Shown here piece by piece: positions 54,827-64,000 of a stretch of DNA of 64,000 bases. The stretch spans positions 186,001-250,000 of the forward strand of contig ML978122.1 in assembly GCA_010015805.1 (NCBI GenBank). Reading direction: 5' to 3'. Source of the stretch: Rhizodiscina lignyota (lineage: Eukaryota; Ascomycota; Dothideomycetes; Aulographales; Rhizodiscinaceae). The notes beneath the pieces were generated by a model that worked only from the letters and a program-made list of their open reading frames with translations, had not been told where the DNA came from and did not search any database. The number at the start of each line of letters is the position of its first letter. Positions within the stretch are counted from its first letter, which is position 1. Both the position numbers and the translations under genes were made by a program.

Positions 54827-55440
54827 ATAGAGTGCTACGTTTTGTTCGTCTGAGCGGACGAGGAGTTTACGATGATTTTATGATACCGGTAGCTATTGGT
54901 CTTCTACGCGTATACCTTCTCTTTTTTGTTCCTTTGCGCGTTTGGCGAAAGTAGTGGCGGATTCCCACATTTTGAGTACGAACTTTCATAAGTAATGAGA
55001 CACACCCCAAGGATGCAATGAGATTGGCTTAAAAGACAAAATCTGTGTCGATCACAGCATCTTTCGCGCGTTCTATTAATCACATGCAGAAAAGCTCAGG
55101 ACGCGAATCCCTAGGTATTTTCTATGACTAGTTTTACGCCCTCTAAAGGCATTATTCGATATGGAAGTTAAAGCGAAACGGAAGCGACGCATTCATGGGA
55201 AATAGACCAGCTTCAGCATAGCGAGATGCAAAATGTGTCATCTGATAATAACCAGCTTACGACACCGGCTAGCCGGTGAGTTATCGACGACTAGTTGGCT
55301 GAGTCTGCCAAACATGAGCTGGAAGTAGATTATGGCTCCGACGGTGTGACCGATTGGTTGTCCGCCTGCCAATACAATACCTCTCCACACTCTGACATTC
55401 ATTTCCTACATGAAATTTCTCGAGCTTTACATGGCCACCT
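54827..55440. other. Intergenic, convergent 3' ends
   Basis: Between the hypothetical gene and the 3' end of the aminotransferase gene. Nothing recognised. Confidence 0.4.
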
Positions 55441-56735
55441 TTACAACTTCGCGTGACCATTTGCATTGGTAGCTTCCCTTTCAGTTTCTTCCAGAAATTC
55501 ATCGAGAAGCTGCAGTCCTTTCTGCAGATTCCCGGTCGTAGTTGTGAAATGCATACGAACTCTTCCCCTGAATGCGTCCTTCAGCTCTCCAAACTCAAAG
55601 CAGAGAGTGGCGGGTGCCAGAAGCACATTCCTACTCTCGAAAAGCTGCTTGCAGAATTCAACGTCGTCGACAGCCGCACCTGTATGCGGGTCTTTAAACC
55701 TAACAAAGCCCACAGCGCCAGCGGTCGGTGGCACCCAGTCGCATGAATCTTTATGCTTATCGACAAATGCTTGAATGAGGCTGATGTTCTTCCTTGCCAG
55801 AGCGAGATGCTTGTCGAGTATACCCGATCGGCATCGCGGACTAAGCGCTTCTGTGGCAATAGCCTCATCAATCAACGACACAGATGAACAAGACATGACT
55901 CGATAAGACATGAAAGCCTTTCGCAGATGTGCGGAACGAGTTGCAATCCAACCAATACGGACACCCGAAAGCCCGTACGATTTCGAGAGTGAGGAGGTCA
56001 CCACAACCTTTTCGTAGTCCAAGTCATGACGTTCGATGAACGAGTTCGGTACATCGGAGGTGTGGAATAGTGGATGGAATATTTCGTCACAATGTAGTAC
56101 GACATCGTTCTTCTTGCAGAGCTTGATGAGGTCCTCCTGAACCTCGGTGCTGAAATGAGTTCCGGTTGGGTTCACTGGATTGTTCAGCATAATAAGTTTG
56201 GTTTTGCCAGGGCGCATCAAAGCTTCCAGCTGCTTTAGATCCAAGTGCCAGTTATTCTCAGGGTCAAGATGAATGTACGAGATGTCGCAACCAATGTGCT
56301 CTGGCTCTTCGATACATGGTCCATAAATTGGATATTGGCAGATTATATGGTCGCCGGGTTTAAGGAAGGATTGATGAACGATGTGATTCGCTCCAGTGGT
56401 CCCATTGGTGACAATGACCTCGGCAGGTGAAAGATGTGAGAGCTCATGGGTGTACGTGGCGGCAATCGTTTCTCGCAGCTTCGGATTGCCTTGCGCAGAG
56501 CCAAGGTTGAATTTGATGTCATTGAATTGGAAGGCGGCTTGGGTACTTTCCGGAGACTTAGACAGCTCGACCAATTCGTTCAGGGACAAGCCAGGCGTTG
56601 CACTACCGCCGATGACGGTCGTCGTGTCGGGATCAGCAGAATGTAGCCACTATATTCACATCGTAAGTCAAGCATTTCATCAACTGGAAACAAACATACA
56701 TAATAAAGTTTATTGAATCCGACGTCGCCGTCCAT
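55441..56735 (-). CDS. Class I/II PLP-dependent aminotransferase
   Basis: Exons 56735-56700 and 56649-55441 give 414 residues. Fold type I features: the N-terminal Asn/Gly-rich NLGSAQGNPKLRETIA, VTNGTTGANHIV (cofactor phosphate region), CQYPIYGPC, NNPVNPTGT (conserved Asn/Pro motif), VVLHCDEIFHPLF (Asp binding the pyridine nitrogen), SSLSKSYGLSGVRIGW with the Schiff-base Lys at about residue 235, and FRGRVRMHFTT with the substrate-carboxylate Arg near the end. The GLSGVRIGW version resembles the ACC-synthase/capreomycidine-synthase-like branch more than canonical aspartate aminotransferases. The substrate is unknown. The short first exon (12 codons) was chosen because it supplies the only ATG and joins in phase 0. 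Neighbouring amino-acid permease suggests amino-acid handling. Confidence 0.9.
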
Positions 56736-56744
56736 CTTGATTTG

Positions 56745-56765
56745 AAAAAAAGGGTTTTTTTTTTT
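56745..56765 (-). other. Homopolymeric inverted repeat in the aminotransferase leader
   Basis: On the plus strand A7-GGG-T11. The arms pair, so the 5' leader transcript could form a short A-U hairpin directly upstream of the ATG at 56735. Confidence 0.5.
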
Positions 56766-56797
56766 GGAGATTAGAAGTGCCCATGCAGGAAAGAGAT

Positions 56798-56811
56798 ACA
56801 TATATATAAAT
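56798..56811 (-). promoter_or_regulatory. TATA-like element of the aminotransferase gene
   Basis: The plus strand TATATATAAA lies about 65-75 bases upstream of the ATG and reads TTTATATATA on the minus strand. The rest of 56736-57240 is intergenic with no supported gene. Confidence 0.35.
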
Positions 56812-57240
56812 GCCAATGAGTCACGGATGTCGCACTAGCGTGCTCAATATAATGGCCCTTGTCGAAGCAGGAACATTTTTATTGTACTGTAACTGATGAG
56901 TGCAGCTATAATTCCGGCTATTTGAAGGATTGAAATGGGATTCGCTTGTGAGATAGATTGAACTCTTTGGAGACAGATCGGGCTTCTGGAGTCAGAACTC
57001 ACGAGAGGAAAATCACGTGTATGTTAGAACAGGGGTGCAACTGAAAGGAGGTTGTGTTATGAAAAGCCCCGCATGAGATTTTTTCAGTCAGGAACTATAT
57101 CCTAAATAGGTAGTCAATTCTGTCTTATTTATAAGTTCAAAATATACCACAAACGCCTGCCGCTCCAATATCCGCGTTGCTTGCCGAAGACTTGTCGAAT
57201 TCGTCTCCACTGGAATGCGGCATGATTTTCTCTGAACCTT

Positions 57241-59127
57241 CTAGGCATTACGCTTAACCAACACAACAGGTCCGGTATATTGATGCCTCGCTTTTACAAC
57301 GTAGTAAAACGCCGCGATAAGCAGAACACCAACAAACATAACCGGCGACCAGTTCAGATTCTCCCTATAAGCTGCAATTAGCACATACCAATCTTAGACG
57401 GAAGAGCACACATACGCGGTGACATCCCTATAGAGCGGCCACGTATCGAAGAAAAGTAGGGGCGTGATGAACAACAAGGCGACAATGTTGATGCCCAGGC
57501 CATACTTTCCGAGGGACCAGCGTCGCTGTGGCAACGGTGCACCAAAGAGTCGCCTCCAGACCAAGCATCCGATCGTGATATAATAGGAGGCGAGGATGGA
57601 TAGCACACCGAGCGAATTGATGGCGTTGAGAGCAACGCTCGAACCGATGTTAATCAGCGATAGTAGGGTGCTGATGATCAGGGAGACGGTGACGGCGCGA
57701 ATCGGAATGTTCATATGAGGAGAGACGTGCGAAAGCCAGCCAGAGAAGGGCACACCTCTGCAGAGCCATTGTCAATACTGACAGAGTGTAATAGGAGTGT
57801 AAGTATGGACTTACCGGTCGCGAGCAAACGACCATAGCTGGCGGGAGGCAGTTGCAACTTCGCTAATGCAAGCAAAGATGAGCATAATGACGATGATGGC
57901 CGCCATTGTATTTGTGCCGGACAAGCTGTTCGTTGCATTGTAGAAAACGGCGAGAAATGGCTCGTATGTTGGCGTGGCAAGTACATCGTCGAGGTTGCCT
58001 AGGCAGAACACGAAGGTAGTACCCATGATGAAGGCCATCAAGCCGTTCAAAACGGTGGACCACATGATTGATTTTGGTAGGACACGAGACGCATCTTGCG
58101 TCTCTTCAGCTGTTGAATCCCATTTGTGAGCTCTCTAGAGAAATCAATGAGAAAGGGGCTACATCGCAAAACTTACACATATGGACGGAACAGTCGTATC
58201 CAATGAGTAGACCAACAGGTGTGACGACACCAATCATGCATGCCAGTCCTGTGCTTTGCCATCCTCCTGTGTTCGTGAATGTCAGGAGCACGTCGTGAGC
58301 ATTACCACGATCAGCCGTAACCCAAAGAGGGATGATGATTCCGAAGAGGCCCAAGAAGTGGATGGCGACAGCGACAATCTCAATGTATGGCAGACGGTCG
58401 GCAAGAATTGTGTTGAAGGCGATGGAGAAGACAATCACCGCGATTGTCAAGAGAGTGCCGTGCCAGCTATGCCACACATAGCTGTCGTCGTTGAGCACAA
58501 TCAAGCCCTGGAGTACGCTGCCGACCATGAAGCAGATGCCAGCGAGATAGACCTGCCAGCCCATCGCACAGAGCCAGCCCACAGTGTAGCTGAGTTCTTT
58601 TTGAATTGATGGTGGTGCAAATTCGGAGACCCAATGGTATTGCTTTCAAGAATCAGCTTGTATATCCACGTAATATGCTTCAGCGAGGCTTACTCCGCCA
58701 GCAGTTGGACACCTTTGAGGAATCGTTTGGTCAGTGACAGCTCTTGTGTGTAGGTCTTCGTCTGGTTCACTTACATCGACGCCATCTCAGCCAAGCTAGC
58801 ATAAACGAATGTCATGCCGATACAACCAGCAACGAGGGCCCAGAAGAGGATGGCAGTGCCACCGTCAGTCAATGCGAACACTGAGATGACAGGTAGAATC
58901 TCCCACGCGACCATAACGGTGCTCGAGAAGCCAAAGATGGCATTGAATGAGAAGTTTCGTCGCAGCACCTGCGTCTTGCCCAGTACCGCCATGTCGTGCA
59001 CATCAGTCGATGTGCCTCTGAACCTCTCCGGCACAGTGCTGCCCTCGAACACCTTCTCATCGTCTCCCTCCGGTGGGTCTGCCATAATCTCAGCAATCTC
59101 GAGATCTGTCGGATCGTGCTTCGTCAT
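57241..59127 (-). CDS. Amino-acid/GABA permease, APC superfamily
   Basis: Six exons, 59127-58775, 58712-58694 (a 19-nt micro-exon), 58642-58177, 58109-57815, 57757-57416 and 57364-57241, give 532 residues. The cytosolic N-tail is acidic; TM1 begins at NFSFNAIFGFSSTVMVAWEI. Family hallmarks are ASLAEMASMCPTAGGQYHWVSEF (split by the micro-exon; the conserved CPTAGGQYHW), GYDCSVHMSEETQDASRVLPK, FARDRGVPFSGWLSHV, NINSLG-like NAINSLGVLSILASYY and a C-terminal positively charged tail. This set is typical of fungal GABA/choline-type transporters (Uga4/Hnm1 relatives) with about 12 membrane helices, acting at the plasma membrane. The last acceptor was chosen to keep frame (TAENLNWSPVMF). Confidence 0.93.
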
Positions 59128-59231
59128 GATGTCGATTGAACTGTATCGCAGCAGAGATCTGGACGCTACACAGTGGGGAAATACCAGATTTTGTCCTCGG
59201 GGCGATCAGCAGCATTATGCGATGCTGTCCT

Positions 59232-59273
59232 GACCCAGACCAGAACCCGACCCAGACCAGAACCCGACCCAGA
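59232..59273. repeat. 17-bp tandem repeat, about 2.5 copies
   Basis: The unit GACCCAGACCAGAACCC occurs at 59232-59248 and 59249-59265, followed by a partial GACCCAGA. It lies about 105 bases upstream of the permease ATG in the divergent region shared with the methyltransferase gene (59128-59909), which otherwise shows no gene. Confidence 0.9.
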
Positions 59274-59909
59274 GGAACGGTCTCGGCAGTGTACAAACTC
59301 AATGCAGTCATGAACCTTCCCCTGGCGAACGGCGGCTTACGAGCAATCAAACTCGTCGAAAGCCACCGCCCTCGCTCCTTGTGCGACCGCTGGTTGGATG
59401 TCTCCAGTACCATGTATTCCAGACCTCGCAGATCCACGGCCTTGGGATTGATGTTGTGATAAGGAAGCTCATGCACGCACGTATGGGGAAAGGGTTCGAA
59501 CTGACTCGACCATCCAGCTCGGAAGCATGGGACCGCTAGGCCGCGCGGAAGCCATGAGAGGCGCGGACCAATTATGATAGAGCACCATGCATCGGGGACG
59601 GCGGCGCGGAAGATCACTGGCTCGCACGGCCCCAAAAGTGGAGGGGGGTAGCTTTTCCGCTAGATTAAAATTTTAACCTTTGAACCGGGGCGGATGGACA
59701 GCTAGCTCCCGTGCATAGCATGCAGCGAATAAGATCGACAATGCCCTGGTATGGCGGATCTCCATCCACGACATGGCTAGCTAGTAGATACTTGGCCGTT
59801 CCTGCTCCTTCCGCTTTATCTCGCTCACCAGAGCTGCGACGATTTTCATCCCTTCTGTTAGGTATTGGGGGTTCTACGGCCAGAAGAAGGACCAAGCTCT
59901 ACCTTCGCG

Positions 59910-60629
59910 ATGGCAACAGAGCACGACACAGAGAAGGAGATGTGGGATGATCTCAACATTGACTACGAAGTAGCATACCAACGCAATCCTCTCAAAATCG
60001 CATGTGTGGAAAAGGCGATTTCTCTGCTCCAATCCGGCTCACGGGTGCTTGATGTGGGCTGCGGCACCGGCATACCGGTCTCACAGATGCTTGCGGACGC
60101 CGGTATGGAGGTCAGTGGCTGTGATGTCGCGCCCAATATGGTAGAGCTTGCTCAAAAAAGAATTGCGGGAAGCTTCGTTACGGCAAACATGATCGAATTT
60201 CAGCCTCAGGGAGAATTCGCCGCCATCTTCATCATCTACTCCCAGCTCGGTCTTCGCTACTCGGAGTTTCACGCTGCCGCGTTCAAGCTTGCGAAGGCGC
60301 TGCAACCTGGAGGATTGCTAGTAATTGGCCAGTCACCGAGCGATGAAAAGGTCCCAGAAAACGACCCTGCGTTTGATGAAACAAGGACCTACGCCGACAA
60401 CTTCAATCTTCCGTTCTGGGGCAAGCCGTTCTACACCTTGCTGTTCAGTCGGCAAGGACAGCTTGATTTCCTGCGCTCGATGGGATTGGAAACTGTGTAC
60501 GACAACGTAGACTGGTTCAAGCCGGACCACCCGAAATGCGATGCGGAGCATCAGCAATATGTAATTGCTCGCTGGTCGGGTGATAGGCCATTGTCGGAAC
60601 CGAAGCCTCTGCCAAAGGCGATGGAATGA
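59910..60629 (+). CDS. Class I SAM-dependent methyltransferase
   Basis: A single exon of 239 residues from the ATG at 59910; an in-frame upstream extension to 59865 begins with a non-ATG codon. Motif I is VLDVGCGTGIPVS (residues ~46-58), followed by the acidic strand-2 end GCDVAPNMVELA and a post-motif FAAIFIIYSQLGLRY in the place where catalytic or structural residues sit; LQPGGLLVIGQ is the usual motif III. It belongs to the Methyltransf_11/25 type, small cytosolic enzymes with varied substrates. The substrate is not deducible. It is divergent from the amino-acid permease (783 bases between ATGs), so the two may be co-regulated. Confidence 0.88.
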   Translation: MATEHDTEKEMWDDLNIDYEVAYQRNPLKIACVEKAISLLQSGSRVLDVGCGTGIPVSQMLADAGMEVSGCDVAPNMVELAQKRIAGSFVTANMIEFQPQGEFAAIFIIYSQLGLRYSEFHAAAFKLAKALQPGGLLVIGQSPSDEKVPENDPAFDETRTYADNFNLPFWGKPFYTLLFSRQGQLDFLRSMGLETVYDNVDWFKPDHPKCDAEHQQYVIARWSGDRPLSEPKPLPKAME

Positions 60630-61192
60630 TTGGATTTCCTTTCTTTTGGATGTTGTATCTTGGGCGTGCTTCATCGCCTCGTGGTCCAATTCCTTGGGTT
60701 CGTTTAGATAAATTTTCAAGGCTGAAGAACGCAGCGATCATTGTATTGCTTGTGAAGCACTAAACATCAGCAAGTAGAATGCAGAAGATATGACTGGGAA
60801 TCGCCGTGCAGCAGATCAATGGCGCACAAGAGTCTGTCGATAGTGTGTGTACAGATGACCGAGTAATTCAATACTAACTTATATCCAAGTTAAAGGTCTG
60901 TACACAAGAAGATTCTGACTTAATGAAGCCCACGGCGGGAAGCCCGTCAGATGTCTGTAGGAGAGCCCAGAATCGAGGTACCTAGAACGATTGACCAGAC
61001 CCGGGCGCAAGGTTCCGAGTGACACTGGTGTTGCAATCGACACGGCGTTGGACGGACACCGCGGACGAGCATCCTCGAAGCTGCCAAGCCGACGGCTGAG
61101 AGGCTAGACTCCTAGAGCAAGCTTGAAGCTCTTCAGGGGCAGGTACGTCGGCTTGGCACTGTTGCATGACCAACTCAACCTATCTCCCTCAT
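60630..61192. other. Intergenic, convergent 3' ends
   Basis: Between the methyltransferase and multicopper oxidase stop codons. No supported feature. Confidence 0.45.
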
Positions 61193-63364
61193 TCAACCGC
61201 CACCAAAGTCTCCAAACCAGATACTATCATCTGGTCCTTTGCCGCTCGTGACATTCTTTTTACTGCACATGTCGCGCATTTCTTGGGGCACTTCCCACTT
61301 CTCCATCTCATCTGTCCTAACCGCGAACTGCATTAGCAAACCTGCTTCTGCGTGCCACGTGATGTGGCAATGGAACGCCCAAACACCAGCATTATCAGCT
61401 ACAAATCTCAGCAGAGCCCAGCCGAAGCCATTCACTGTCGCAGTATCGCGATATAATGGGTTCTTCAGATTTACTCCTGTCGCAGTGCCCGCATCCACAG
61501 CGCCGGTACTGGGAAAGGATGACGCTGCTCCATAGTTTAGATTTGAGACATGGTTAGGTGGATAACCCTTGCCCGAAGCCAGGATCCAGAATTTGTGGCC
61601 GTGTAGATGAAACGGGTGTGCGCCGTCATCGAAATTGGAGATAAGGATGTCAATGGTCTGGATGCCTTTGGTCTGATAAACCAACTCGGTCTTGGTATGG
61701 AAGGCGTGGGAATTGATGCCTGCATTGAGAGCTCCTGGTGATGATGACAGCGCGGGGGTGTCACGACCAGAGGGGGGAAGAGAGGGAGGTCGAAAACTGC
61801 CAAATGGATTCACAAAGGAGATATTATGATCGCGAATGCCATCGACGAAGCGGTTTAGAGATGGTGAGGTGACGGGAGCGCGCCAGCTGGAGGTGTTGAA
61901 GAAGCCACGACTAAGCCGCCAAGCGCCGATTTCGAAGTTCGAGCGGAAGTAGAGTTGCTGATCTGCTTTGGCCGGAGGGGGAATCGGAATCACAGGCTCA
62001 AGCTCTGTCGTATTAAGGTCGTGACATTGAAGTTCAACGATATCAGGCCAATCGCGGCTTTTTGGGGTAGGCGGAGGGGAGTCCAGGGCGGTGCTAGAAT
62101 TAGTATAGCGGACAACTGCACGGATTTCAGGAGAAAGTTCCTTGTTGCCTTGTTTAAAACACCCTGTTACCATCCGTGCCCTGAGCCAGTAAGATTCTTG
62201 ATCCGTGTGGTTGGTGGAGATGACAATGCTGTAGCGCTGCGCAGGCAGGATGAGCAGACGGTGATAGAATTTTGGGATAAGATCTGTGCCATCCGCTTCC
62301 GTCACAGCAAACTCGTGCTCGTCTAGTTGGACTTGAAACTCTGCAAAAGCACCAGTGTTGATGAATCGTAACCGATGACTCTGACCAGCTTCGAGGTCTA
62401 GACGTGGCATCTCTACTCCAGCGGTGGAATTGTCACATTTTCGGTTCGGCAGATCATCGCAATTCCTTATGCCTTGACCGTTAATCAGAGCCGACCCTGG
62501 GATAGGCTCTTTATTCTCACGATCGGGCTGGAGATATTGGTACAAGAGATCACCGGATAGATCGTAGTAATGATCGCTGACCATTACGATACGGTCGGTG
62601 GCATATTGGATCTTCTGTAATTTCCGCTCGTCTTTCGAATGGACGACGAGAGGGCCATAAACGCCGTCGGATGACTGTGCAGCATGATGTGCGTGATACC
62701 AATATGTCCCGGATTGGCCGTCAACTTTGAACTTGTACGTAAACTGGGTCCCGGGTGCGATGGGACACTGTGTAACACCGACGGTGCCATCCATGAAGTT
62801 GCTGCCATTCTGGTACATTCCATGCCAATGAATTGAAGTTGAATTGACTGCTTGATTGTCGATATGCACGACAATGGTGTCGCCTTCGTTTACTTCGACC
62901 AACGGACCTGGAAACTGCTCGTTGATGATGATCATGGGCCGATAGACACCATCCGGGTTCCTCTCTTGGTCCCTAATTGTCCAAGAATATTCTCTCGTCT
63001 GCGATGGGGCATCGAAGTCCCAGTTCATATCGAGAAGGTAGCCATCGTTTGACGTGTCGCTCTCAGATGCAGTCGGAGTTGCCAGCTTTGTAGCATGACG
63101 AGAAAATGCGGAATATGCTGCGGCGAAGGACAGTACTGAGAATATGACCAGCAGAGCCAAAGATACGACAAACTTAAGGGAGAACCAGGAATCTTTGTAT
63201 CGCGAGAACGAATCGTCGAGGAGAAGCTGCTTTGGTGTGGACTTCAGCGGACTGGCATCGCGGGAAGCCGCCACGACGGTCTCCTCGTCGCCATCATCGC
63301 TGCTGTTCAACAGATGCTGTGCAGCTTCCACGTCTTCGGCCTCGTTCCTCGCATTTTCGTGCAT
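61193..63364 (-). CDS. Membrane-anchored multicopper oxidase (laccase/ferroxidase-like)
   Basis: A single exon of 723 residues. The N-terminus is an acidic cytosolic tail (~60 residues) followed by one hydrophobic helix at about 65-87 (FVVSLALLVIFSVLSFAAAY), predicting a type II membrane protein with the oxidase domains outside. Copper motifs are all present: SIHWHGMYQNG (HWH at 179-181), TYWYHAHHAAQ, HPFHLHGHKFWIL and AFHCHITWHAEAGLLMQF (HCH at about 665-667). The residue ten positions after the T1 cysteine is Leu (about 676), the type seen in higher-potential laccases. Many NxT/S sites fit an extracellular glycoprotein. Whether the substrate is a phenol or Fe(II) cannot be decided; no iron permease gene is adjacent, which argues weakly against a Fet3-type role. 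Confidence 0.9.
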   Translation of the reverse strand: MHENARNEAEDVEAAQHLLNSSDDGDEETVVAASRDASPLKSTPKQLLLDDSFSRYKDSWFSLKFVVSLALLVIFSVLSFAAAYSAFSRHATKLATPTASESDTSNDGYLLDMNWDFDAPSQTREYSWTIRDQERNPDGVYRPMIIINEQFPGPLVEVNEGDTIVVHIDNQAVNSTSIHWHGMYQNGSNFMDGTVGVTQCPIAPGTQFTYKFKVDGQSGTYWYHAHHAAQSSDGVYGPLVVHSKDERKLQKIQYATDRIVMVSDHYYDLSGDLLYQYLQPDRENKEPIPGSALINGQGIRNCDDLPNRKCDNSTAGVEMPRLDLEAGQSHRLRFINTGAFAEFQVQLDEHEFAVTEADGTDLIPKFYHRLLILPAQRYSIVISTNHTDQESYWLRARMVTGCFKQGNKELSPEIRAVVRYTNSSTALDSPPPTPKSRDWPDIVELQCHDLNTTELEPVIPIPPPAKADQQLYFRSNFEIGAWRLSRGFFNTSSWRAPVTSPSLNRFVDGIRDHNISFVNPFGSFRPPSLPPSGRDTPALSSSPGALNAGINSHAFHTKTELVYQTKGIQTIDILISNFDDGAHPFHLHGHKFWILASGKGYPPNHVSNLNYGAASSFPSTGAVDAGTATGVNLKNPLYRDTATVNGFGWALLRFVADNAGVWAFHCHITWHAEAGLLMQFAVRTDEMEKWEVPQEMRDMCSKKNVTSGKGPDDSIWFGDFGGG

Positions 63365-64000
63365 TTCGCAGCGAACGAAGCGGGTGTCAAGTCATCCGAA
63401 GGGAGGAGACGTTGTCAGTGTAAAGTTTGGACGAGTTTTAGCTCTCAGCCGTATCCGATCTAGATCTGGTATGCAGAGGCCCCAGCTCAGACGGAAACTA
63501 CTGCGTAATGTGTCCCCCGCGGGTACAGGCCACCGTTCGACAAATGGCCGTTTATCTAATTCACATTACACACGACATTTCCTGAGCAGGGTTTGGTCCG
63601 CGTTTTCCGGCACGTCATGGCGTTGGTGCACCTTTGCAGTGCGAGGCAGGCCAGTGGGTGGGTCTGAGGCTGAAAGGGCAAAACCTCTCTACCAAGCGTT
63701 CGCCTGATTAGAGTTCCGCTTGTCAGACCTTAACGAGACGTACACTTCCTCCTTTAGGTTTAAGCTCGACTCGAGAACAGGCGGAAATGACAAATATACT
63801 ACAACGTCATACTGTAAAGGCGGACTGTGTATTGATTCCAATGCACAGCAGGGGCCGGCGAGCGTGGGATTGGCGGCGATGCGCGTAAAGTACAGCGCTC
63901 GGGCGCCGTGTACCTGCGCCGCTCTCCTACAGCACGCGCCAATTAAATAGGCCCTCGTCGCCCATGTGCTCTCCAGCCTCCTCAACTTCTGCTCGCCGAC
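63365..64000. other. Upstream region of the multicopper oxidase gene
   Basis: Presumed promoter. Short frames on both strands near 63.7-63.98 kb have no recognisable content, and the window ends here. Confidence 0.4.

Noticed and set aside
59480-59500. tRNA-like B box (GGTTCGAA) and another near 6296
   Set aside because: No matching A box, acceptor stem or cloverleaf could be drawn at either place.

Overview
The window looks like a chromosomal segment of a filamentous ascomycete (Pezizomycotina), most plausibly a Dothideomycete. The reasons are short (about 50-105 nt) GT-AG introns, DUF1996/WSC, DUF2293, DUF1763, PIR-like and DUF427 proteins of fungal type, and orthologues of core ascomycete genes (Nmt1, Mdv1, Urb1, Jlp2, Aro7, Nbs1). 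The class assignment is inference. All exon coordinates were derived by hand from splice sites, reading phase and family resemblance. Nearly every multi-exon model closes in frame from ATG to stop.

Region 1-14 kb: the 3' part of a secreted DUF1996+WSC protein, a six-exon MFS sugar transporter, a 5.4 kb block with no intact gene (4.03-9.40 kb) that may hold a strongly decayed reductase-like relic, a secreted aspartic protease with an unusual first catalytic motif, and a single-exon NAD kinase.

Region 14-30.3 kb: a DUF427 protein, an M18 aspartyl aminopeptidase, a CNOT11-like protein (CCR4-NOT), a PMP3 proteolipid hidden in three small exons, N-myristoyltransferase divergent from a Urb1-like ribosome biogenesis factor, and chorismate mutase.

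Region 30.8-49.9 kb is dense in housekeeping genes: Mdv1-like WD40 protein (mitochondrial fission), a DUF2293 protein with SUMO-interaction-like motifs, a DUF1763/LYR protein, a Jlp2/CCDC25 homologue, a tiny MOZART1 (gamma-tubulin complex) gene divergent from a TRAX/translin gene, a PIN-like protein with an RGG tail, a large WD40/coiled-coil protein, and Nbs1 (FHA-BRCT, double-strand-break repair).

Region 50-64 kb: a membrane-anchored cytochrome-b5-domain protein divergent from a small mitochondrial coiled-coil protein, a PIR-like cell-wall protein, an unknown 150-residue protein, then four metabolic genes: a class I/II aminotransferase, an amino-acid permease, a SAM methyltransferase and a membrane-anchored multicopper oxidase. 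These last four could cooperate in amino-acid-derived metabolism, but this is only inferred from adjacency. I saw no tRNA, rRNA, CRISPR array, intact transposon or viral element.
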